Assembly (NCBI RefSeq): GCF_014650075.1
Contig: NZ_BMUG01000007.1
Location: 248,001-312,000 of the forward strand
DNA: 64,000 bases
Source of the DNA: Streptomyces microflavus
GTDB lineage: Bacteria > Actinomycetota > Actinomycetes > Streptomycetales > Streptomycetaceae
Direction: 5' to 3'
Both the position numbers and the translations under genes were made by a program. Each line of letters opens with the position of its first letter. The first letter of the stretch is position 1. Of the stretch, positions 35,398 through 45,800 are shown piece by piece. Below the pieces are notes generated by a model. It had not been told where the DNA came from and did no database searches. It worked only from the letters and a program-made list of their open reading frames with translations.

Positions 35398-36732
35398 TTG
35401 AGTACGGGATCCGGAGCAGACTCCGCCCCCGCACCGACTTCCACCCACGAGAGCAAGACCGGCGGGACCTTCTCGTCGCTGAAGATCCGTAACTACCGCC
35501 TGTTCGCGACGGGCGCCGTGATCTCCAACACCGGAACCTGGATGTCCCGCATCACGCAGGACTGGCTCGTCCTGAGCCTGACGGGTTCCGCGACGGCCGT
35601 AGGTATCACCACGGCCCTCCAGTTCCTTCCCATGCTGCTTTTCGGCCTGTACGGCGGTGTCATCGCCGACCGCCTCCCCAAGCGGCAGATCCTGCTCGTC
35701 AGCCAGGCACTGCTCGGCCTGTGCGGTATCGCGCTGGCCGTCCTGACCCTCTCCGGCGTCGTCGAGGTCTGGCACGTCTATCTGGTCGCCTTCCTCCTCG
35801 GCATGGTGACCGTCGTCGACAACCCGGCCCGCCAGTCGTTCGTCTCCGAGATGGTCGGCCCCGCGCAGCTCCGCAACGCGGTCAGCCTGAACTCGGCGAA
35901 CTTCCAGTCCGCCCGGCTCATCGGCCCCGCCGTCGCGGGAGTCCTGATCACCACGGTCGGCAGCGGCTGGGCGTTCCTGCTCAACGGTCTCTCCTTCCTG
36001 GCCCCGCTCATCGGCCTGCTGATGATGCGGACGAGCGAGCTCCATGCCTCCGTCCGGGTGCCGCGCGCCAAGGGACAGTTGCGGGAAGGACTGAGTTACG
36101 TCCGTGGCCGCCCCGAGCTGATCTGGCCGATCGTCCTGGTCGGCTTCGTCGGCACGTTCGGCTTCAACTTCCCGATCTGGCTCACCGCCTTCGCCGACGG
36201 GGTCTTCGACGGCGGCGCCGGGATGTACTCGTTCTTCAACATCCTGATGGCCGCGGGTTCGCTGGCCGGCGCACTGCTCTCGGCCCGCCGCCGCTCCACG
36301 CGGCTGCGGATGCTGGTGGCGGCGGGCACGGCGTTCGGACTGCTGGAGATCGCCGCCTCGCTCTCCCCGAACGTCTGGCTCTTCTCGATCCTGCTGGTCC
36401 CGATCGGCATGCTCGGCCTGACGACGAACATCACCGCGAACACGAGCGTGCAGATGGCCGCCGACCCCGAGATGCGGGGCCGGGTGATGAGCCTCTACAT
36501 GATGGTCTTCGCCGGGGGTACGCCGGTGGGCGCCCCGATCGTCGGCTGGATCAGCGACACGTACGGCGCCCGCATCGGCTTCGCGGCCGGCGGCGCGATC
36601 TCGGTGATCGCCGCCCTGGGCGTCGGCTTCGCCCTCGCCCGCGTCGGCGGCCTCCGCCTGAAGGTCGACCTCCGCCCGGGCCGCCCGCACGTCCGCTTCG
36701 TCCAGCGCGAACAGCTGGCCACGGCGGCGTGA
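35398..36732 (+). CDS. MFS exporter (DHA3/EntS-like)
   Basis: A 444-residue major-facilitator permease with 12 hydrophobic segments. Family features are FRNYRLFATGAVISNTG-like LKIRNYRLFATGAVISNTGT, TQDWLVLSLTGSATAVGITT, the GGVIADRLPKR loop motif, and VDNPARQSFVSEMVGPAQLR. These match DHA3-type drug or siderophore exporters. The start is an unusual TTG at 35398, ten bases after GAGGAG; a nearer ATG at 35388 is out of frame. Its position behind a MarR gene suggests inducible efflux. A terminator follows. Confidence 0.9.
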   Translation: MSTGSGADSAPAPTSTHESKTGGTFSSLKIRNYRLFATGAVISNTGTWMSRITQDWLVLSLTGSATAVGITTALQFLPMLLFGLYGGVIADRLPKRQILLVSQALLGLCGIALAVLTLSGVVEVWHVYLVAFLLGMVTVVDNPARQSFVSEMVGPAQLRNAVSLNSANFQSARLIGPAVAGVLITTVGSGWAFLLNGLSFLAPLIGLLMMRTSELHASVRVPRAKGQLREGLSYVRGRPELIWPIVLVGFVGTFGFNFPIWLTAFADGVFDGGAGMYSFFNILMAAGSLAGALLSARRRSTRLRMLVAAGTAFGLLEIAASLSPNVWLFSILLVPIGMLGLTTNITANTSVQMAADPEMRGRVMSLYMMVFAGGTPVGAPIVGWISDTYGARIGFAAGGAISVIAALGVGFALARVGGLRLKVDLRPGRPHVRFVQREQLATAA

Positions 36733-36742
36733 GACACGCGAG

Positions 36743-36785
36743 AAAGGCGCCCTCCGCCCGGAGAGACCGGGGGCGGGCGCCTTTT
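36743..36785 (+). terminator. Intrinsic terminator after the MFS exporter
   Basis: AAAGGCGCCC pairs with GGGCGCCTTT around an inner GC-rich stem, ending in a T tract (CTTTTCG). It is a classic rho-independent shape for the exporter transcript. Confidence 0.8.
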
Positions 36786-36903
36786 CGTTGTCCGTAGGCC
36801 CGCCCCCCGGGACACACCCGGACCTGCCTTACGGCTTCCCGGGGCCGGAAGGTGGTACGGGCCTGGGCGCGGGGCCGGTGGGTGGTGCGGTTAGGCTCGA
36901 AGG

Positions 36904-36993
36904 GTGGACCCGAAGACCAGAAACCGCATCATGGCGGCCGTGCTCGTGCTCATGTTCCTCGTCGTCGCCGTGGCGGCCGCCTTCGGCGGGTGA
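36904..36993 (+). CDS. 29-residue membrane peptide gene
   Basis: A short frame GTG...TGA encodes VDPKTRNRIMAAVLVLMFLV followed by VAVAAAFGG: a basic N-terminus and one membrane helix. A TAGGCT box lies six bases before the GTG, the leaderless promoter pattern, which supports its being expressed. No family assigned. Its 3' end touches the relic described next. Confidence 0.5.
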   Translation: MDPKTRNRIMAAVLVLMFLVVAVAAAFGG

Positions 36994-37014
36994 CGCGGCA
37001 GGCGGGGGCGTGCC

Positions 37015-37170
37015 GGGCGGGGCTCCCGCGCCGCGCTGAGCCGGCACCACCGCGCCGACGACCCCGGCCGCGCCCAGGAGCTGGAGCGGCCCCAGGGTCT
37101 GCCCCATGAAGAGGTAGCCGAGGACCGTGGCGCACAGGGGCGAGAAGAACGACAGGAACCCCCTGGTCAC
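37015..37170 (-). pseudogene. Relic of the C-terminal end of an EamA/DMT transporter
   Basis: About 50 codons on the minus strand (FLSFFSPLCATVLGYLFMGQ, then TLGPLQLLGAAGVVGAVVPA) match the last two helices of EamA drug/metabolite transporters. There is no upstream continuation: the sequence before it (37171-37265) is non-coding and leads into the aldo/keto reductase promoter. The downstream frame runs on into Pro/Ala-rich sequence with no normal end. It is a truncated remnant. Confidence 0.65.
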
Positions 37171-37265
37171 GCTGGAGAGCGGACGCTGACCGTCCGGCGG
37201 ACTCCTCGGCGTGTCCGGGACGCGCGCTTGCCTGGAGTGGACTCGAAGGAGTTGGCTGGGGCGTC

Positions 37266-38255
37266 ATGAAGTACACACAGCTCGGACGCACCGGACTCAA
37301 GGTCAGCCGACTCGTTCTCGGGACGATGAACTTCGGCCCGCAGACCAATGAGTCGGACAGTCACGCGATCATGGATTCCGCGCTCGGCGCGGGCCTGAAC
37401 TTCTTCGACACCGCCAACGTCTACGGCTGGGGCGAGAACAAGGGACGCACCGAGGAGATCCTCGGCACCTGGTTCGCCCAGGGCGGCGGCCGGCGCGACA
37501 AGGTGGTCCTGGCCACCAAGATGTACGGGAACATGGCCGCCGAGGGCGACGCCTGGCCCAACCACGACAAGCTCTCCGCCGTGAACATCCGGCGGGCGGT
37601 CGACGCCTCGCTCAAGCGGCTCCAGACGGACCACATCGACCTGTACCAGTTCCACCACGTCGACCGGGACACCCCGTTCGAGGAGATCTGGCAGGCGATC
37701 GACGTCCTGGTCCAGCAGGGCAAGATCCTGTACGCGGGTTCCTCGAACTTCCCCGGCTACAAGATCGCCCAGGCCAACGAGCAGGCGGCCCGCCGCGGTT
37801 CGCTCGGCCTGGTCAGCGAGCAGTGCATCTACAACCTCGCCGAGCGCCGCGCCGAGATGGAGGTCATCCCGGCCGCGCAGGAGTACGGCCTCGGGGTCAT
37901 CCCCTGGTCGCCGCTGCACGGCGGTCTGCTGGGCGGTGTCATCAGGAAGACGACCGAGGGCGGCCGCCGCGCCTCGGGCCGCGCGGCCGACGCCCTCGCG
38001 GACGCCGCCACCCGCGCCCAGCTCCAGTCGTACGAGGACCTGCTGGAGAAGCACGGCCTGGAGCCCGGCGAAGCGGCCCTGGCCTGGCTGCTGACCCGCC
38101 CCGGCATCACGGGCCCGATCGTCGGCCCGCGCACCGCCGAGCAGCTGGACAGCGCCCTGCGCGCCCTGGAACTGGAACTCCCCGAGGCCGTACTCACCGG
38201 CCTGGACGAGATCTTCCCGGGCCCGGGCCCTTCACCGGAGGCCTTCGCCTGGTGA
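37266..38255 (+). CDS. Aldo/keto reductase
   Basis: A 329-residue NADPH-dependent oxidoreductase of the AKR superfamily. Catalytic tetrad residues are visible: Asp and Tyr in FFDTANVYGWG, Lys in VLATKMYGN, His in YQFHHVDRD. The coenzyme-binding C-terminus has GPIVGPRTAEQLDSAL. The EENKGRTEE-like loop and length fit the voltage-gated potassium channel beta/YajO-type general aldehyde and ketone reductases. Substrate not predictable. It starts at ATG 37266 and is followed by a hairpin terminator. Confidence 0.92.
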   Translation: MKYTQLGRTGLKVSRLVLGTMNFGPQTNESDSHAIMDSALGAGLNFFDTANVYGWGENKGRTEEILGTWFAQGGGRRDKVVLATKMYGNMAAEGDAWPNHDKLSAVNIRRAVDASLKRLQTDHIDLYQFHHVDRDTPFEEIWQAIDVLVQQGKILYAGSSNFPGYKIAQANEQAARRGSLGLVSEQCIYNLAERRAEMEVIPAAQEYGLGVIPWSPLHGGLLGGVIRKTTEGGRRASGRAADALADAATRAQLQSYEDLLEKHGLEPGEAALAWLLTRPGITGPIVGPRTAEQLDSALRALELELPEAVLTGLDEIFPGPGPSPEAFAW

Positions 38256-38274
38256 CCTGAGCCCGCGTGCTCCG

Positions 38275-38306
38275 CGGCCGCCGCTCCCGGGTGGGGGCGG
38301 CGGCCG
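38275..38306. terminator. Hairpin terminator between convergent AKR and peptidase genes
   Basis: CGGCCGCCGCTCCC pairs with GGGGGCGGCGGCCG (one G-T pair) around loop GGGT, 14 base pairs. No T tract on the plus strand, as is common in Streptomyces. Confidence 0.7.
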
Positions 38307-38351
38307 TGCGCGTCCGCCCCGCCCGGGTGGTGTTGCCGCCGCGGGCGGACC

Positions 38352-39326
38352 TCACGTCGCCGCGAACCCGTCCAGCGCGGCCAGCACCGCCCGCTTCGTC
38401 GCCGGGACGCCCAGGTGCCCCGCGTCGGCGATGACCGTCAACTCGGCGTCCGGCCAGGCCCGGTCGAGTTCCCAGGCGGTGATCAGGGGGCCGCCCAGGT
38501 CGAAGCGGCCGTGGATGAGGGCGGCGGGGATGCCGGTCAGGCGGTGGGCTTCGTCGATGAGCTGGTTCTCCCGGAGCCAGGCGCCGTGGGAGAAGTAGTG
38601 GGCGCAGATCCGGACGAGCGCCTGCTGGGCCGGGCCCGGGCGGCTGCTGTACGGGGGCGGGCCCGGGTTGGCCTCCATGGACAGGACCGCGTCCTCCCAG
38701 GCGCACCAGGCGGCCGTCGCCCGTTCCCGTACGGCGGGGTCGGGGCTCTCCATGCGGTGGGCGTAGGCCGTGACCAGGCCGGTGGGGCCGGTTGCCTCGG
38801 GGACGGACTCGCGGAAGGTGTGCCAGGCCTCGGGGAAGATCTGGCCGGCGCCGCGGTAGAGCCAGTCGATCTCGCTGCGGCGGGTCGTGGTGACGGAGGA
38901 GATGACGGCTTCCGTGACCCGTTCCGGGTGCGTCTGCGCGTACGCCAGGATCAGCGTGGAGCCCCAGGAACCCCCGTACAGCAGCCAGTCGGTGATGTTC
39001 AGGTGTTCCCGCAGGCGTTCCATGTCGGCGATCAGGTGGTGCGTGGTGTTGTGCCGCATGTCCGTCGCCGGGTCGCTCGCGTGGGGCGTCGAGCGGCCGC
39101 AGCCCCGTTGGTCGAAGAGGACCACGCGGTAGCGGTCCGGGTCGAAGTACTGGCGGGCGCGCGGGGTGCAGCCCGAGCCGGGGCCGCCGTGGACCACGAG
39201 GGCCGGCTTGCCGTCCGGGTTGCCGCACACCTCCCAGTACACGAGGTTGCCGTCGCCGACGTCCAGCATGCCGCTGTCGTACGGGTCGATCGGCGGGTAC
39301 AGATCGTCGGGCCGGGTCCTGTCCAC
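38352..39326 (-). CDS. pip: Prolyl aminopeptidase
   Basis: A 324-residue alpha/beta hydrolase (peptidase family S33). It shows the oxyanion motif HGGPGSGC, the family mark FDQRGCGRSTPH, the nucleophile elbow GGSWGS with Ser120, the acid in HGRFDLGGP and the catalytic His in IADAGHLG. The DPY opening (LYPPIDPYDSGMLDVG) and the WEDAVLS segment are typical of proline iminopeptidases, which release N-terminal proline. No signal peptide, so cytoplasmic. GTG start with a GGGGGAGG site upstream. Confidence 0.95.
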   Translation of the reverse strand: MDRTRPDDLYPPIDPYDSGMLDVGDGNLVYWEVCGNPDGKPALVVHGGPGSGCTPRARQYFDPDRYRVVLFDQRGCGRSTPHASDPATDMRHNTTHHLIADMERLREHLNITDWLLYGGSWGSTLILAYAQTHPERVTEAVISSVTTTRRSEIDWLYRGAGQIFPEAWHTFRESVPEATGPTGLVTAYAHRMESPDPAVRERATAAWCAWEDAVLSMEANPGPPPYSSRPGPAQQALVRICAHYFSHGAWLRENQLIDEAHRLTGIPAALIHGRFDLGGPLITAWELDRAWPDAELTVIADAGHLGVPATKRAVLAALDGFAAT

Positions 39327-39423
39327 CGTGGTGCCTCCCCCTCGGGACTTCGTGGACCGGACACCCTACGGGAGCCGTCGGCCCCGGCTTCCGGCCCACC
39401 CCGGCCCGAAGAGCGGGAGAAGG

Positions 39424-39467
39424 AAAAGGGGTACCCCCCCGTCACCGTGACGGGAGGTACCCCTTTT
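39424..39467. terminator. Strong hairpin terminator
   Basis: AAAAGGGGTACC pairs with GGTACCCCTTTT with an inner CCCGTCA/TGACGGG stem. T and A runs flank both ends, so it can act in both directions, between the peptidase promoter side and the 3' end of the FG-GAP gene. Confidence 0.8.
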
Positions 39468-39484
39468 GCTGCGCGCTCTTGCTG

Positions 39485-42400
39485 TCAGCTGATGGCTTGG
39501 AAGTCGAGCCATCCGCTGCTTCCAATGGCGACCCCGCTGCCGGAGAGGTTGTGGTAGAGGTACAGCTTGTCGTCACTGCCGGTGGCGAAGATGTCGGCCT
39601 TGTTGTCGGAGCCGGCGTCGGGGACGGCGGTGATCAGCGGCCGGTGGGCGCGGGTCCACCCGCTGCCGATGACGGTGGAGGTGGGGCCGTTGCCGAGGCC
39701 TTCTCCTGACGGCCCGGTGCCCTGGTAGAGGCGGAGTTCGCCGTTGGTCTTGTGGCGGGCGATGAGGTCGACATGTCCGTTGCCGGTGCGGTCCCCCGGC
39801 GCTACCAGGTCGTAGTTGGACCAAGATCCGCTGCCGATGAGGACCGGAGCACGGGTTTCGTCGAGGTAGAGGGACTCCGAGCCGAAGTACAACCAGAGCA
39901 GATTGCCCTCCTTCACGAGAAGGTCGGGGTAGCCGGCGATATCGATGGTGCCGTCGTTGTCGGTGTCCAGGGGCCCGTCCACGTCACCGATGGCAAGGAT
40001 CTGTTCGGCGTTCATCCAGTGGTTGTTGGCCTCGTCGTAGACGTCGATCTCCTGGCGGTCGTACTGGCAGGAGCGCGAGTGCCCATCGGCCTGTTCGTCA
40101 CGTTCGGTACAGGCCCAGCCGACCCCATTGTTCGGGTAGAGGTGGAGGGACTTGCCGCCGTCTCCTGGAATGGCCGCGATGAGATCTTCGAATCCGTCCC
40201 CCGTCCAGTCGCCGCGGTGTGTGATACCGGCTTGGCTGAAGTCGCCATTGCCCGCCACGGTTCCGGTTCCGACGTAGCCGTTGCCCTGGCCGGCGTACAG
40301 CCACAACTCGCCGCTGCCACGCACACCGTAGACATCGGCGTTGTCGTCTCCGTTGAGGTCTCCCGCCTTGTCGGGGACCGAGAGCCCGTTGGCGTAGAAG
40401 AGGTAGGAGGCCCGGTCGGACCGGTTCTGTGCGGCGTCGAGGCTGCGGACGTAGAGCCGCTGAGACCCGGCTGCGGGCGGGGTCAGGACGAGCTTGGCGT
40501 CGATCTTCCCGTCCCCGTCGAGATCGGCGCTGGGCGTGACGTTGCGGACGGTGGGGTCCCAATCGCTCCAGTACTCGTAGGACTTGACATCATTGACGCC
40601 CCCGTTGCCGAGGATGAACGTTCCGGCGGTACGGGCCTGGCCGGTGATGGCGGGCCAGCCGTCGGAGCCGTCGGGGAACTGCTGGGAGCTGACGGTGGGT
40701 GGTGTGCTGGGCCGGGTGGGGTCGAAGTCGAATCGGCAGATGCTGGCACTGGGGTTCCAGGCCGAATTGGCGCTCGCGTCCAGAGTCTGCACCTTCCAGC
40801 CGAAGTTCCCCTTGGCGGCAGCCAGGTGCTTCTGCAAGGTGGCCTTGGGGACCTTGACCTTCGCGACCGTGCCGGAGGTGGCGGACACGATCTGGTTGAA
40901 GATCTCAGCTCCGCCCGCGAGGTTGTTGGTGCCCCAGAGGCGGAACTGGGCGCGGACCGTCCCGCCGTCCGGGTCGGAGACCTTCGCGGTGAGCGTGACG
41001 TCGGTGTTCCCGATCGTGGTGTACGGGGCGACCATGTCGCACCCACCGGAGCTGGGAATGGTGTCCAGGCTGTTCGGGGCGTTGGGCACGGTGTTGTACG
41101 TCGTCGACAGCACGGCCGACTTGGCGTCGAACTTCTTCCACGACAGGACGTTGTTGTTGTCCTCATCGGCCTTGGACGCCCGCAGACCCAGGGTGAGCGT
41201 CTTCCACTTGTTGGCGATGACGTCCTTCGCACCCGCGGTCACATCGAAGGCGAGGTTCCCCCCGGGGCAGTCCGGGCCCCAGCCGAGGGACTCGTTGACC
41301 GAATCCAGTTTCTTGCGCCAGTCGGGCTGCTTGTTCCACGTGGTGGACGCGGAGATGGCGCCGGACTCCCAGATCTCGACAGGCCGGTTCGTGCACGACC
41401 AGGACCAGGTGTTCTTGATCCGGAACGTGGAGGAAGAGACAACCTTGTTCGTGGACCACAGGTTGGCGGCATCCATACGGAAGAAGGACCGGCTCAGCCC
41501 GTTGGTCTCGTTCTCGTACCCCACACGCGCGGTGGTAGTGCCGTTGTCCCAGTTGGCGCCGTTGAAGAACGAGCTGTTCGGGTGCTTCTTGTAGGCGATG
41601 GTCCAGGAGTGCCGGGGACCGGAGACCGCCGGGTCCAGCAGCACCGGGTACTGCGTGTCCTTGCCCGTCAGGAGCTTCTGGTCCGGAGTGAGGCGCAGTT
41701 TGCCGCCCGTGACCGAGATCCCCATGGCCGCCTGCTGCGCACCGTGCGCGGGCTCGAACTCATCGGAGGGCGGCGGCGGTCCGACGGGGGCGCTGCGGGT
41801 CGAGCGGGCCGCAGGCGCGGCAGGCGCGGAGGCGGTGCTGCTGTCCCACATCAGGGGGGTCGGCGCGGTGAAGACCACTTCGCCGGCCGGGTTGACCGCA
41901 GTGAAGTTGCCGTGAGCGTCTGTCCTCACTGCCAGGCCGTTGGTGTCCAGGTCGAAGTCGACCTGCTTCAGTGCCGGATCGGCGGCCGCCTCCGCAGTCT
42001 TGACGACCAGGAGGCTGGAGAATCCGGCCGGGCCCGCCTTGACCTTCAGGTCGACGTCCGGCAGGACATCCTCGAACGTCAGGGTGTCACCGTCGGCCTC
42101 GGGCTTCGGCAGCGGCTGCGGCCAGGTCCAGGACATGCTGCGCCCATCGCGTACGACGGTCACCAGCGGTCCCTCGCCACCGCCGGAGAGCCGGACGTCC
42201 ACCTCTGCGGCCTTCGGGGACAGCGAGCCGTCGGCGTTCACCTTGAGCGTGGTGTCGATCGGCACCAGCTTGCGGTCCTGGCGTACGAACTGGGGCAGTG
42301 CGTAGGTGTCCTGGGTGAAGGTGCCGTCAGGGTTGGCGAACACCTGCGACACCTCGGAGCGCTTGGCGAGCACTTCGACGGGTCGGCCGGTCTCCGATGC

Positions 42401-42583
42401 TTCGGCCTGCGCCAGCGCCTCGGCATCGGCTTTGGACGCCACGGGCGTCGGGGTGGCTGCGGGCTCGGCGGCGGCTTCCGGCACGTACTGCGGCACGCCG
42501 AGTGTCAGAAGGACGGCGAGGGCCGCCGCCACTGTGACGCCACCCTTTGTTCTCCATCTGGTTTTGACTCGCAAAAGTTCCAT
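39485..42583 (-). CDS. Secreted DNRLRE/FG-GAP repeat protein
   Basis: A 1032-residue exported protein. The signal peptide includes VTVAAALAVLLTLGV and is cut near EAAAEPA. The N-terminal third is beta-rich (about 90-250); a DNRLRE-type domain follows around residues 340-500 (TTARVGYENETNGLSRSFFR, STFRIKNTWSWSC, IWESGAIS, STTWNKQPDW). An Ig-like linker leads to C-terminal FG-GAP/VCBS-like repeats with calcium loops DLDGDGKID, DLNGDDNAD and DTDNDGTID. It starts at the ATG preceded by GGGAGGGGAC. Divergent from the Rhs gene, it probably shares the promoter region and may act with it on the cell surface. Confidence 0.85.
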   Translation of the reverse strand: MELLRVKTRWRTKGGVTVAAALAVLLTLGVPQYVPEAAAEPAATPTPVASKADAEALAQAEASETGRPVEVLAKRSEVSQVFANPDGTFTQDTYALPQFVRQDRKLVPIDTTLKVNADGSLSPKAAEVDVRLSGGGEGPLVTVVRDGRSMSWTWPQPLPKPEADGDTLTFEDVLPDVDLKVKAGPAGFSSLLVVKTAEAAADPALKQVDFDLDTNGLAVRTDAHGNFTAVNPAGEVVFTAPTPLMWDSSTASAPAAPAARSTRSAPVGPPPPSDEFEPAHGAQQAAMGISVTGGKLRLTPDQKLLTGKDTQYPVLLDPAVSGPRHSWTIAYKKHPNSSFFNGANWDNGTTTARVGYENETNGLSRSFFRMDAANLWSTNKVVSSSTFRIKNTWSWSCTNRPVEIWESGAISASTTWNKQPDWRKKLDSVNESLGWGPDCPGGNLAFDVTAGAKDVIANKWKTLTLGLRASKADEDNNNVLSWKKFDAKSAVLSTTYNTVPNAPNSLDTIPSSGGCDMVAPYTTIGNTDVTLTAKVSDPDGGTVRAQFRLWGTNNLAGGAEIFNQIVSATSGTVAKVKVPKATLQKHLAAAKGNFGWKVQTLDASANSAWNPSASICRFDFDPTRPSTPPTVSSQQFPDGSDGWPAITGQARTAGTFILGNGGVNDVKSYEYWSDWDPTVRNVTPSADLDGDGKIDAKLVLTPPAAGSQRLYVRSLDAAQNRSDRASYLFYANGLSVPDKAGDLNGDDNADVYGVRGSGELWLYAGQGNGYVGTGTVAGNGDFSQAGITHRGDWTGDGFEDLIAAIPGDGGKSLHLYPNNGVGWACTERDEQADGHSRSCQYDRQEIDVYDEANNHWMNAEQILAIGDVDGPLDTDNDGTIDIAGYPDLLVKEGNLLWLYFGSESLYLDETRAPVLIGSGSWSNYDLVAPGDRTGNGHVDLIARHKTNGELRLYQGTGPSGEGLGNGPTSTVIGSGWTRAHRPLITAVPDAGSDNKADIFATGSDDKLYLYHNLSGSGVAIGSSGWLDFQAIS

Positions 42584-42860
42584 CAAAAAGTCCCCTCCCA
42601 GGTCTGTTCGACTCGCACCCTAGAACGTGAGGGAAGTGTGACGAAAGCATTCCGAGGCTGATGCGCTATCAGGTCACTCATTTCGAGCCGTCCATTCTTC
42701 ATATTCTGGTGCATAAGCCAATGAATCAATCACCTTCTTCATTCGGGTAGTGGCTGGAAGCCGCCGAATCGTTACGGACACCCCGTGCTGACGATGTGAA
42801 AGTCCTGCTAGCTTCCGTGCTCGTCTGTCTTTTTTTGCCAACGGGTGGGGAGTTCTGCGC

Positions 42861-45800
42861 ATGTTCTCGGGTGGGGGCGTCATTACCGGACGCGTGAGGA
42901 GACGGGCGCGGCTGATAGCCATCGCGCTGGCCGCGTTCTTGTTTGTGGGACTGCTCGGCGGGCCGATTGCGGCAGCCGCCGACCTGAATCTGCTGAGGCT
43001 GGAGAAGCCGGACCCGGTGCCGACCGGGGAGGTGGCGAAGCAGGTGTCGTCGAAGCCCGATCAGGCGGCGCAACGTCCGTGGAAGTCGCCCAAGGTCGCC
43101 TGGCCGGAGCCCGGCATCGCGACTCCCTCGCTCCGTGAGAACGGAGCTTCGGTGAAGGCTGGTTCGCTGCCCGTCAGCGTGGGCCGCACCGCACCGCGGA
43201 CGGTGGGCTCGGCGAAGGCTTCGGCCCTGTCCTCCGCTTCCGGCAAGGCCGGGGCAGCAGGCCCGCAGAAGGTCCAGGTCCAGGTTCTGGACCGGGCCAC
43301 CACCGAGTCGTTGGGCGTCGAGGGTGTCGTACTCGCTCTGCGTCCCACCGCCGGGGCGGAGGGGAGCGTGGATGTCGAGGTCGACTATTCCGGCTTCCGT
43401 GACGCCTACGGCGGCGACTGGGCCTCCCGCCTCACCCTGAAGACGCTTCCTGCCTGCGCGCTGACCACACCGGGCAAGAAGGGCTGCGCGACGGGCGAGT
43501 CCCTCACCACGAGCAACGACGCGAGCGAAGGCACGCTGAAGGCTGCTGTCACCCTGCCCGAGGCCGCTCCGACGACCACCTCGCAGGCTGCGGGTACCGC
43601 TCCTGTGGCGCGGTCGGCGGGGGCACAGGTGGTCTCCGGCGGCACCATGCTGCTGGCCGCGACCGCTGCGGAGGCCGGCCCATCGGGCAACTTCAAGGCC
43701 ACCTCGCTCTCTCCGTCCGCCTCCTGGTCAGCGGGTGGTTCGAACGGCGCGTTCTCCTGGACCTATCCGATCGGCACCCCGGCCGTGGCCGGCTCCGCCG
43801 TCCCGGAGCTGCAGCTCGGCTACTCCTCCCAGGCGGTCGACGGGCGTACCGCCTCGACGAACAACCAGGCCAACAGCATCGGTGACGGCTGGTCGATGGA
43901 GCCGGGCTACATCGAGCGCCAGTACATCGCCTGCACCGACGACACGAAGAACAGCACGACCACGGCCAAGGTCGGCGATCTGTGCTGGAAGAAGGACAAC
44001 GCCGTCATCAACCTCGGCGGCCGGTCCAACACCCTCATCAAGGACGACACCAGCGGCGAGTGGCGGCTGGAGGGTGACGACGGCACCAAGGTCGAGAAGT
44101 TCGCCAGTACCACGCGGGCCAACGGCGACAATGACGGTGAGCACTGGCGGGTGACGACCCCCGACGGCACGCGCTACTACTTCGGCTACAACCGTCCGTC
44201 CGGCTGGGCCGCGGGCAAGGACGAGACCAACTCCACCTGGACGGTGCCGGTCTTCGGCAACCAGACGGGCGAGCCCTGCTATGCGGCGGCGTTCAAGGAC
44301 GCCTGGTGCCAGCAGGCCTGGCGGTGGAACCTGGACGCGGTCATCGACCCGCACGGCGACGCCATGACGTACTACTGGGACAAGGAGACCAACTACTACG
44401 GTCGCAACGTCAACCCCAGCACCGGCGCCTCCACCGCGACCCCCTACATCCGCGGTGGGTACCTCAAGCGGATCGAGTACGGTCTGCGCGGGACCGACTT
44501 CTACGCCCAGCCCGCCGCCAAGGTGGAGTTCACCAACAGCGAGCGCTGCCTGAGCGACTGCGGAACATTCGACAAGGCCAAGGCGAAGAACTGGCCCGAC
44601 GTCCCCTTCGACCGTTACTGCGCGTCGGGCACGGAGTGCAAGGACCGATACTCGCCGTCCTTCTGGAGCCGGAAGCGGCTGACGAAGATCGACACCTCGG
44701 TCCTCGTCGGTACGGCCTTCAAGCCGGTCGACTCCTGGGCCTTCACCCACCAGTTCCCCTCGACCGGCGACGGCAGTGACCCGGCCCTGTGGCTGGCGTC
44801 GATCACGCGCACCGGACACGGCGGCACCGGCTCCGTCACCCTTCCCTCGGTGACCTTCAAGGGGCAGACGCTGCCCAACCGCGTGGAGGGTGCCACCACC
44901 GGCGGCGCCCCGGATCCGGTGCCGCCGTTCTGGCGCTACCGCGTCTACGGCATCAACACCGAGACCGGCGGGACGATCGGCCTCACCTACTCGGCGGCCG
45001 ACTGCAAGGCAGGCAGCGTCCCCACCCCCACGTCCAACAACCGGCGTTGCTATCCGGTGAAGTGGTCGCCGGCGGAAGCCCCCGGGGCGAATTACGAGCC
45101 GTATCTCGACTGGTTCCACTCCTATGTCGTCACCCAGGTCCTGGAGACCGACATCACCGGCGGCGCCCCCACCAAGCAGACCGACTACGCGTACCTGGAC
45201 GGCATGGCCTGGGCCAAGTCGAAGGACGACGAATTCACCAATGCCAAGCACCTGACGTACGGCGACCGCAAGGGATACGGACGGGTCCAGGTCCGCACCG
45301 GGGTGGCACCGGACAAGCGGACGCTGAAGGAGTTCCGCTACTTCCGGGGCATTGAAGGGGCCTCGGTGAAGGACACCGAAGGTGTCGCTGTCACCGACCG
45401 GGAGACCTTCGCGGGTATGACCCGCGAGGAAGCCACCTACAACGGCGACGGCGGCAAGCTGGAAACCACCACCAGCCACGAGCCGTGGCGCTCTGCCGCG
45501 ACCGCCACCGAGACCCGGGCCGAAGGACTGCCCGCCCTCCACGCGTACGCCACGGGCGGGAAGAGCGAGCAGACCCGCACCGCCGTCGGCGCGGGGTGGC
45601 GCACCACCCGTCTGGAGCGGACCTTCGACGCGGTCGGCCAGGTGCTGACCGAGTCCTCGCTCGGCGACACGGCGAAGACCGGCGACGAGGAGTGCACCAC
45701 CAACACCTACGTCCGCAACACCTCGCTCAACATCCTCACCGCGATCTCCGAGTCCCGGACCGTGGCCAAGCCCTGCGGCACCACGCCGACCCTGCCGGCG

